Shown piece by piece: positions 30,926 through 36,023 of a stretch of 36,023 nt of DNA; within the stretch, counting starts at the first letter, position 1, and every line of letters starts with the position of its first letter. The notes beneath the pieces were generated by a model. The model made no database searches and had not been told where the DNA came from. It was given only the letters and a program-made list of their open reading frames with translations. The translations under genes were made by a program, and so were the position numbers. Location of the stretch: NCBI GenBank assembly GCA_002352665.1, contig DEIV01000126.1, positions 1 to 36,023 on the forward strand, written 5' to 3'. Source of the stretch: Flavobacteriaceae bacterium UBA2765. GTDB lineage: Bacteria; Bacteroidota; Bacteroidia; Flavobacteriales; Flavobacteriaceae.

Positions 30926-32686
30926 TTATTTATCATTTTCTAATAATGTATCTGTTTCTCCATATAAAAGTTCTGCAACTTCAATTAATTTTTTTATCAT
31001 GTCATTTACATTGGTATAATCATTAAATAATGAGGATGCCATTTCAACTGTAATCAGATCTTTTCTAATTAATTTATCTATAGATTTATTGCCTTGTCTA
31101 ATATGTGCCTTTGCATCTCTCTTTAATTCAGTTAATTTTTCAGCATATTCTGCTGAATTATCAGCTTTTCTAAACAAATAAATAACACGTAATACTTTGA
31201 TTATTTTTTTTCTAAAAGTATCATATTCTTTTAGTAAATATTTATTGTCAAGATCTAATGATAGTATCACATTTTTATTTAATTCTCTAACATCCTTGAT
31301 AATTTCTACCATTTTGCGATTGGCAATTCTAATATCTGTTATTGCATTATTTTGATTTTCGGTAAGTTCTAAATTCTTTTGAGCAGTTGCCGCGTACCTT
31401 ATTATTTCACCATAAATAGTTTTTACCTTTTTATAGTATAAATTCTCGACATCTATATGCATGTCTTTTGTAGATTTTTTAACAATCTTTTTTGCTTTTA
31501 TATCAGATTTTATATCCTCTCTATGAATATTTAATCCGTGAGCAACGATTTCAAAAATGGCATTTTTATATAAGTATTTCGATTCGTTTATCAAGGCTGA
31601 AATAGCAGACCCTGGAAATTCTAAAACCGCTTCATTCAAGTATTTAGGTTCATCAATATCCTTATCAACTTTTTCTTTGAAAAATCGTAATAATACGCTT
31701 TCCAATTTTTTAATAAAAGGAATCATTATGAGTACTCCTATTATATTAAAGATAGTATGAAATAATGCTAATTTGAGTGTAAAGTCAGTAGCAGATATTC
31801 CGAATGCATTGGCTAAATAATTTACAAGATTAGACAACGGATAAATAAATGCCAACGCAACAATACCTGTAATTACATTAAAAACTAAATGAGCTCCTGC
31901 CAATCTTTTACCTGCTATATTAGAACCAATAGATCCTAAAATCGCCGTGATAGTTGTTCCAATATTTGCACCAATAGCTAGGGCTAAGGCGTTTTCATAT
32001 TCTATTTGTCCGGCGGCTAAGGCTGTTAAGATCAATGCCAATGTTGCACTACTCGATTGAAGAATCGTTGTAATGACAATTCCCAAACCGGTATAAATAA
32101 TGACACCTAAAAACCCAGGAATTGCATATTGTGTTAGGTCAATATATTCTTTAAAAACATCAAACCCTTCCTTCATATAATGAATACCTAGAAAGAAAAA
32201 ACCTAATCCTGCCAATACATTCCCGATTCCTTTAAGAGACACTTTCTTTTGAAAAGAAAAAATAATACCAAAAACAAGCATTGGCATTGCTAGTGCCGAT
32301 ATTTTTATTTTTAGACCAAATCCTGCTACTAACCACGCCGTTGCTGTAGTACCAATATTGGCTCCAAAAACCAATCCAATACCTCCAGCTAAGCTTATTA
32401 ATCCTGCACTTATAAACGAAATGGTAATTACCGTAACTAAAGAGCTTGATTGAATAAATGCGGTAACAAGAGCTCCCAATCCTATACTTTTATAAAGTTT
32501 ATCGGTTGCTTTCTTTAATATGTTTTTAAGAGGTCCTTTGGTAAAAACCCGAAAACCTTCTTCTAGCATTATCATACCGAACAATAAAATGGCAACTCCG
32601 GCAGCAATTGTTTTAAAATTTGGATTAAAAAATAAAACTGCAGCTAATGCAATTAAAAATGCTAGAAAGAAAACTCTTCTAATCAT
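30926..32686 (-). CDS. Na/Pi cotransporter family protein with C-terminal PhoU-like domain
   Basis: A 586-residue inner-membrane protein of the NptA/PNaS type. Two inverted Na_Pi_cotrans repeats are visible by their QSSS and GANIGTT motifs: FIQSSSLVTVITISFISAGL with FGANIGTTATAWLVAGFGLK, and ILQSSSATLALILTALAAGQ with IGANIGTTITAILGSIGSN. The last 230 residues are a soluble helical PhoU-like domain. Eukaryotic relatives couple Na+ and phosphate uptake; some bacterial relatives (YjbB) export phosphate when it is in excess, so direction is uncertain. It is convergent with PiT. No Pho-box-like array is seen in front of it, unlike the uptake genes, which would agree with a different role. Confidence 0.9.
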   Translation of the reverse strand: MIRRVFFLAFLIALAAVLFFNPNFKTIAAGVAILLFGMIMLEEGFRVFTKGPLKNILKKATDKLYKSIGLGALVTAFIQSSSLVTVITISFISAGLISLAGGIGLVFGANIGTTATAWLVAGFGLKIKISALAMPMLVFGIIFSFQKKVSLKGIGNVLAGLGFFFLGIHYMKEGFDVFKEYIDLTQYAIPGFLGVIIYTGLGIVITTILQSSSATLALILTALAAGQIEYENALALAIGANIGTTITAILGSIGSNIAGKRLAGAHLVFNVITGIVALAFIYPLSNLVNYLANAFGISATDFTLKLALFHTIFNIIGVLIMIPFIKKLESVLLRFFKEKVDKDIDEPKYLNEAVLEFPGSAISALINESKYLYKNAIFEIVAHGLNIHREDIKSDIKAKKIVKKSTKDMHIDVENLYYKKVKTIYGEIIRYAATAQKNLELTENQNNAITDIRIANRKMVEIIKDVRELNKNVILSLDLDNKYLLKEYDTFRKKIIKVLRVIYLFRKADNSAEYAEKLTELKRDAKAHIRQGNKSIDKLIRKDLITVEMASSLFNDYTNVNDMIKKLIEVAELLYGETDTLLENDK

Positions 32687-32744
32687 ACAATGAGGTCTTA
32701 TGATTATTTTTTACAACGTAAAATTAATTCAATTTTTTTTAATC

Positions 32745-32812
32745 AAAAAAGACCTCACAAGTTTCCTTTTACATGCCAAAACTTTAGTGAAGCTAAGCAA
32801 CCTATGAGGTCT
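32745..32812 (-). terminator. Terminator-like long hairpin after the S9 peptidase gene
   Basis: On the minus strand GACCTCA (32811-32805) pairs with TGAGGTC (32757-32751) and is followed by a T-run at 32750-32745. The loop is long (about 47 bases) with partial inner pairing. A further TGAGGTCTT copy at 32691-32699 lies next to the Na/Pi start codon, so the element may also be part of a repeat. Confidence 0.6.
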
Positions 32813-32858
32813 ATATTTAAAATATCTTAATTATTATGTTATGAAGAGCATGAAATTT

Positions 32859-35279
32859 TTACTTCTCTTTATTCTTGACATATTTATCTAACCATTGATC
32901 CTGTTCCCATAACAAATGCAATATGCTCTCTTTTGCTCGGTAACCATGGCTCTCTTTAGGCAACATTACCAATCTTACGGTTGCACCCAAACCTTTTAAA
33001 GCATTGAAATACCGTTCACTTTGTAGTGGATAGGTTCCAGAATTATTATCTGCATTTCCATGAATTAATAATAAAGGCGATTTCATTTTTTCTGCATGCA
33101 TAAACGGAGACATGGTATAATATACTTCAGGAGCTTCCCAATAGTTACGTTCTTCACTTTGAAACCCAAAAGGGGTTAGTGTTCTGTTATAAGCACCACT
33201 TCTTGCAATACCGGCTGCAAATAAATTAGAGTGAGATAATAAATTAGCCACCATAAAGGCACCATAACTATGACCCCCAACTGCAACTCTATTTCTATCA
33301 ATATAACCCAAAGAGTCAACTGCATCTATGGCTGCCTTGGCGTTGCCCACCAATTGCTGTCTAAAGCTATCATTAGGTTGCTCCTCTCCTTCTCCCACTA
33401 TAGGAAATGCTGCATCGTCTAATACTACATAACCTTTATTCACCCAATAAATAGGCGATCCCCAATAAGGTGAAATAAATTCATTAGGATTACTGGTGTT
33501 TTGAGAAGCACTACTTTTGTCTTTAAATTCTCTAGGATAGGCCCATAAAATCATTGGTGCTTTTTCTTTTTTGGCTATAGTATAACCTACAGGAAGATAT
33601 AGTGTGCCCGAAAGATCTAAACCGTCCTCTCTTTTATAATTAATAACTTCTTTATGCACATTTTGTATCGCCTTAAACGGGTTCTCAAAAGTAGTTAATT
33701 GATTTAATTTTTTATTTTTTACATTCCTAAAATAATAATTAGGATATTCACTAGGAGACTCTATTCTAACTAATAGTTGATTTTTATGCACATCAAAATC
33801 ATTAATACTTTCAAGCTTATCAGTATAGGTAGACTCATATATGCGTTGTTTTTTCTGTGTAATTAAATTGAGCTTATCTACAAATGGGAATTGACCTTTA
33901 TCAGAAAATCCATCACCAATTAGAAATGCATGATTCGTTTTGTTTAATGCCAACACATAGCTACCCATTTCATTTCTTTGAGTAACAAAATATCCCGGGT
34001 CGTTATATTCATCTTGATAATTTCTATCGAAAATAACCTTCGGTTCTATAGCGGCATCTGAAGGATTAAAAGTATATGTTTTTGTATTTCTTGTATTCCA
34101 CCAATAGTCTGAGGCCAACGCCAAATTATCATTGCCCCATTGCATTCTATAAAATCGATTAATGGTTTTTAATAAACTCTTAGGAGTGCCTGTAAATGGT
34201 GCTTCCAATTGAAATACTTCATCTCTAAAATTGACTTTATTATCAGGATCACCACCATCTAATGCCTCTGTATAAATAAGAGAAGCTGGTTTGTCGTTTC
34301 TCCAAGATAAATTCCTTCTTCCTTTTTCAACTGCCATAAATCCCTTAGGCAATTCTTCCAACAAAGGAGATGTTAAAACTGTTGCTATTTTTTGTGCATC
34401 TTTTGAGTAAATAATTGTTTTAGACGGGAATCGATAATACGTAACAATATAGGAAAAAGGTCTTTCAATAGTACTTACCATAACATAATTACCGTCTGGT
34501 GAAAAACTAATTGATTTATACATTGCACTGGCTAACCACTTTTCTTTGCTGCCACTTAGCGTAACTTTATAAATTTCGGAATGAGCCAATTGCTCAAAAT
34601 TTTGTTCATCTATTTTATTTTTCAATAAATCTTGATAGGTTCTATTTTGTGCTTTTGACCCTTCATTAACAGAAACTGTTGGGCCGGTTGGAATAATTTT
34701 ATCTGTATCAACTACACCATTATAATTATTGGATGTCATCTTTACCAAGAGAGATTCACTATCTTCAAACCAATTGATAACATCCCTTAAATTTGCATTA
34801 ACAGTTGCTCCTGTTAATTTTTTTGCCTTAGCACTTTGCAATTCTAGCACCCACAATTCAACACCCATTGTTGTGGTTAAGGTAAATGCGATTTTCTTTT
34901 GATCTGGAGACCAGCTAATATTAGCTATTCTCGAATTATCGGGTAAGCCAGAAACCTGTTGTATATTTGCATTTTTAGCTTTTAAATTTTTTATTTTTAT
35001 ATTATTATAATAATTGGTTCTACTACCAATATTTGTTTTAGGGTTGATTCTTAATCCACCCAAACGCAATTCATCTTCAGACAGCTCAGCAATAGTTTTA
35101 AAGGGATCTCTATACAACAAAACCATGATCGTTTTATCATCATCCATTCGCACACTAGGAGCAGGTTGAACATCAACTAAATCTAAAATTTCTTTAGATG
35201 GTTTTTGATAGGTAACATTTTCTTGGGCGTTCGTTTTTATAATAAAAAGAACTAAAAAAAGAATTAGTAAGTTTCTCAT
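32859..35279 (-). CDS. S9-family serine peptidase, glutamyl endopeptidase type
   Basis: An 806-residue exported peptidase. The signal peptide is residues 1-18 (LFIIKTNA). The N-terminal two thirds form a beta-propeller-like region (for example ISWSPDQKKIAFTLTTTMG and WFEDSESLLVKMTS). The C-terminal alpha/beta hydrolase domain has the nucleophile Ser671 in VAVGGHSYGAFM, Asp744 in IHGNADNNSG and His778 in PKESHGYRAKE. The stretch IARSGAYNRTLTPFGFQSEE around the active site is close to the chloroplast glutamyl endopeptidase (S9D) group, which cleaves after Glu. It probably works in the periplasm on peptides. It is a single gene, leftward, divergent from pheA. Confidence 0.9.
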   Translation of the reverse strand: MRNLLILFLVLFIIKTNAQENVTYQKPSKEILDLVDVQPAPSVRMDDDKTIMVLLYRDPFKTIAELSEDELRLGGLRINPKTNIGSRTNYYNNIKIKNLKAKNANIQQVSGLPDNSRIANISWSPDQKKIAFTLTTTMGVELWVLELQSAKAKKLTGATVNANLRDVINWFEDSESLLVKMTSNNYNGVVDTDKIIPTGPTVSVNEGSKAQNRTYQDLLKNKIDEQNFEQLAHSEIYKVTLSGSKEKWLASAMYKSISFSPDGNYVMVSTIERPFSYIVTYYRFPSKTIIYSKDAQKIATVLTSPLLEELPKGFMAVEKGRRNLSWRNDKPASLIYTEALDGGDPDNKVNFRDEVFQLEAPFTGTPKSLLKTINRFYRMQWGNDNLALASDYWWNTRNTKTYTFNPSDAAIEPKVIFDRNYQDEYNDPGYFVTQRNEMGSYVLALNKTNHAFLIGDGFSDKGQFPFVDKLNLITQKKQRIYESTYTDKLESINDFDVHKNQLLVRIESPSEYPNYYFRNVKNKKLNQLTTFENPFKAIQNVHKEVINYKREDGLDLSGTLYLPVGYTIAKKEKAPMILWAYPREFKDKSSASQNTSNPNEFISPYWGSPIYWVNKGYVVLDDAAFPIVGEGEEQPNDSFRQQLVGNAKAAIDAVDSLGYIDRNRVAVGGHSYGAFMVANLLSHSNLFAAGIARSGAYNRTLTPFGFQSEERNYWEAPEVYYTMSPFMHAEKMKSPLLLIHGNADNNSGTYPLQSERYFNALKGLGATVRLVMLPKESHGYRAKESILHLLWEQDQWLDKYVKNKEK

Positions 35280-35448
35280 GGGAAGTAAAATTAAAAATTA
35301 TAGAGGTAAAAATATGATTTTTAATGGTCATAATCAAGTTCTATATTAATGAATTTTCTGAAAATCAGCACCTTTCTTTAAAAAATATGTAAAATGAAAA
35401 GCACAAAATTAAAAAAACTATAAAAAGGAGAGCATTCCATTAAAAAAA

Positions 35449-35479
35449 TTTGTTTATTTAAATTTTAAGTATAGATTTG
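35449..35479 (+). promoter_or_regulatory. Promoter of the pheA attenuator
   Basis: TTTG at 35449-35452 and TAGATTTG at 35472-35479 with a 19-bp spacer match the Bacteroidota promoter consensus exactly. The leader-peptide ATG is 19 bases after the end of the second element, so the 5' UTR is short. The upstream remainder of the 366-bp gap (35280-35448) is AT-rich without other recognisable features. Confidence 0.8.
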
Positions 35480-35497
35480 TTGCGTAAATAGTAGAAC

Positions 35498-35581
35498 ATG
35501 AAATTGAATAACACTTGGCAAGCATTTTTTTACTTCTTTTATTTTTATAAGATGAAGAGAGGCTCTGTACGTGTTTTTTAA
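35498..35581 (+). CDS. Aromatic leader peptide of the pheA attenuator
   Basis: A 27-codon gene reading MKLNNTWQA, FFYFFYFY, KMKRGSVRVF, then TAA. Residues 10-17 are eight consecutive aromatic residues (five Phe, three Tyr), and Trp is at 7. Ribosome speed through these codons would report the supply of charged tRNA-Phe and tRNA-Tyr. It is framed by a matching promoter upstream, an intrinsic terminator 22 bp downstream and pheA immediately after, the order of PheL-type transcription attenuators in E. coli. A run like this by chance directly upstream of pheA is very unlikely. The mix of Phe and Tyr suggests that the downstream operon serves both. Confidence 0.9.
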   Translation: MKLNNTWQAFFYFFYFYKMKRGSVRVF

Positions 35582-35630
35582 AAAAAAATAAATTCACATT
35601 ATAAAAGCCTCGTTAATTCGAGGCTTTTTT
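35559..35630 (+). terminator. pheA attenuator: antiterminator segment and intrinsic terminator
   Basis: The terminator stem is AAAAGCCTCG (35603-35612), loop TTAATT, CGAGGCTTTT (35619-35628), with a T-run to 35631. The segment GAGGCT at 35559-35564, just after the aromatic codons, is complementary to AGCCTC (35606-35611) in the left half of the terminator stem. A ribosome stalled at 35525-35548 would leave this segment free to pair and prevent the terminator; a ribosome reaching the stop codon at 35579-35581 would cover it. The pairing is seen in the sequence; the switch is inferred. Confidence 0.8.
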
Positions 35631-35645
35631 TATGATTTTTTTACA

Positions 35646-36023
35646 ATGAAAATAGCCATTCAAGGAATTTTAGGATCGTTTCATCATATTGTTGCCACGC
35701 AATACTTTGGTGAAGATATTAGGCTAAAAGAATGTTTGTCGTTTATTGAAATACCTGAACTGATCAATAGCAGTGCTGTTGATGGTGCTGTGATGGCTAT
35801 TGAAAATTCGCTTGCAGGATCTATATTGCCAAATTATGCCTTAATAGATGAATTTGATTTAAAAATTCAAGGTGAAATACATTTGCCAATTCATCATCAT
35901 TTAATGGGTCTAGAAGGACAATCAATAAATGATATTAAAGAGGTTTGGTCACATCCGATGGCTATTTTACAATGTAGAAAATATTTTAGAAACCATCCTA
36001 ATATTAAGCTGGTGGAAGAAACT
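35646..36023 (+). CDS. pheA: Prephenate dehydratase, 3' end outside the window
   Basis: Converts prephenate to phenylpyruvate, the committed step to phenylalanine. The first 126 residues are present and in frame to the window end: MKIAIQGILGSFHHIVATQY, DGAVMAIENSLAGSILPNYA (the conserved AIENS substrate-binding motif), then EIHLPIHHHLMGLEG and VWSHPMAILQCRKYF. There is no N-terminal chorismate mutase domain, so it is the monofunctional type, usual in Bacteroidota. The C-terminal half and any ACT regulatory domain lie outside the window. It follows the leader-peptide attenuator with only 15 bases after the terminator T-run. Confidence 0.94.
   Translation, partial: MKIAIQGILGSFHHIVATQYFGEDIRLKECLSFIEIPELINSSAVDGAVMAIENSLAGSILPNYALIDEFDLKIQGEIHLPIHHHLMGLEGQSINDIKEVWSHPMAILQCRKYFRNHPNIKLVEET

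Noticed and set aside
30926..32686. Pho-box-like array in front of the Na/Pi gene
   Set aside because: The upstream region on the minus strand (32687-32760) shows no TTAACA-type hexamers in 11-bp register.
1..36023. CRISPR arrays, tRNA or rRNA genes, intact insertion sequences
   Set aside because: None were recognised: no regularly spaced repeats with unique spacers, no cloverleaf or rRNA signature sequence, and no transposase frame.

Overview
The window looks like chromosomal DNA of a marine-type member of the Bacteroidota, most likely the Flavobacteriaceae. The evidence is the low GC content, a TonB-dependent receptor with a carboxypeptidase-regulatory-like N-terminus, a type IX secretion sorting domain, DUF3078, lipoproteins with acidic residues after the lipid cysteine, and promoters of the TTG-N(17-23)-TAnnTTTG type. 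Genus and species cannot be named from this sequence alone.

Layout. 1-4630: housekeeping genes, with the 3' part of dxs (isoprenoid synthesis), a DUF3078 outer-membrane protein, and a convergent dGTPase-like HD phosphohydrolase. 4734-7895: a leftward operon tetR-sulP-carbonic anhydrase, a probable bicarbonate uptake and interconversion unit, with a dyad operator inside its promoter. 8103-14146: a phosphate-linked envelope block with a surface beta-helix lipoprotein, a large TonB-dependent receptor, a MORN-repeat protein and an OprO/OprP-type porin. 14404-15099: an exported protein-L-isoaspartate methyltransferase. 15503-23136: an accessory region with a truncated FG-GAP/T9SS gene, gene relics, a leftward AraC - methyltransferase - FAD-oxidase cluster, a ParDE pair, a DUF433/PIN-like pair and a small exported DUF2541-like protein. 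These are separated by same-orientation copies of a modular non-coding repeat. 23525-32686: the phosphate core, pstS-pstC-pstA-pstB-phoU, a PiT permease with a PhoU-like tail, and a convergent Na/Pi cotransporter with a PhoU-like tail. 32859-35279: a secreted S9 peptidase of the glutamyl endopeptidase type. 35472-36023: promoter, aromatic leader peptide, terminator and the start of pheA.

How the genes work together. The strongest theme is phosphate. Arrays of TTAACA/TTTACA-like hexamers at exact 11-bp steps, the geometry of PhoB/PhoP boxes, precede the lipoprotein-receptor pair, the porin, pstS and PiT. In three of the four cases the last unit lies at one fixed distance from a T/G-T-A/T-A-TTT-G/A promoter element. 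This suggests that one PhoB-like regulator, not encoded here, controls outer-membrane and inner-membrane phosphate uptake, and that the beta-helix lipoprotein and its receptor belong to that regulon. The accessory region lies between the two halves of this phosphate cluster.

The clearest regulatory device is a compact transcription attenuator for pheA. It has a promoter, a 27-residue leader peptide with eight aromatic residues in a row (five Phe, three Tyr), a short segment able to act as antiterminator, and a strong intrinsic terminator directly before pheA.
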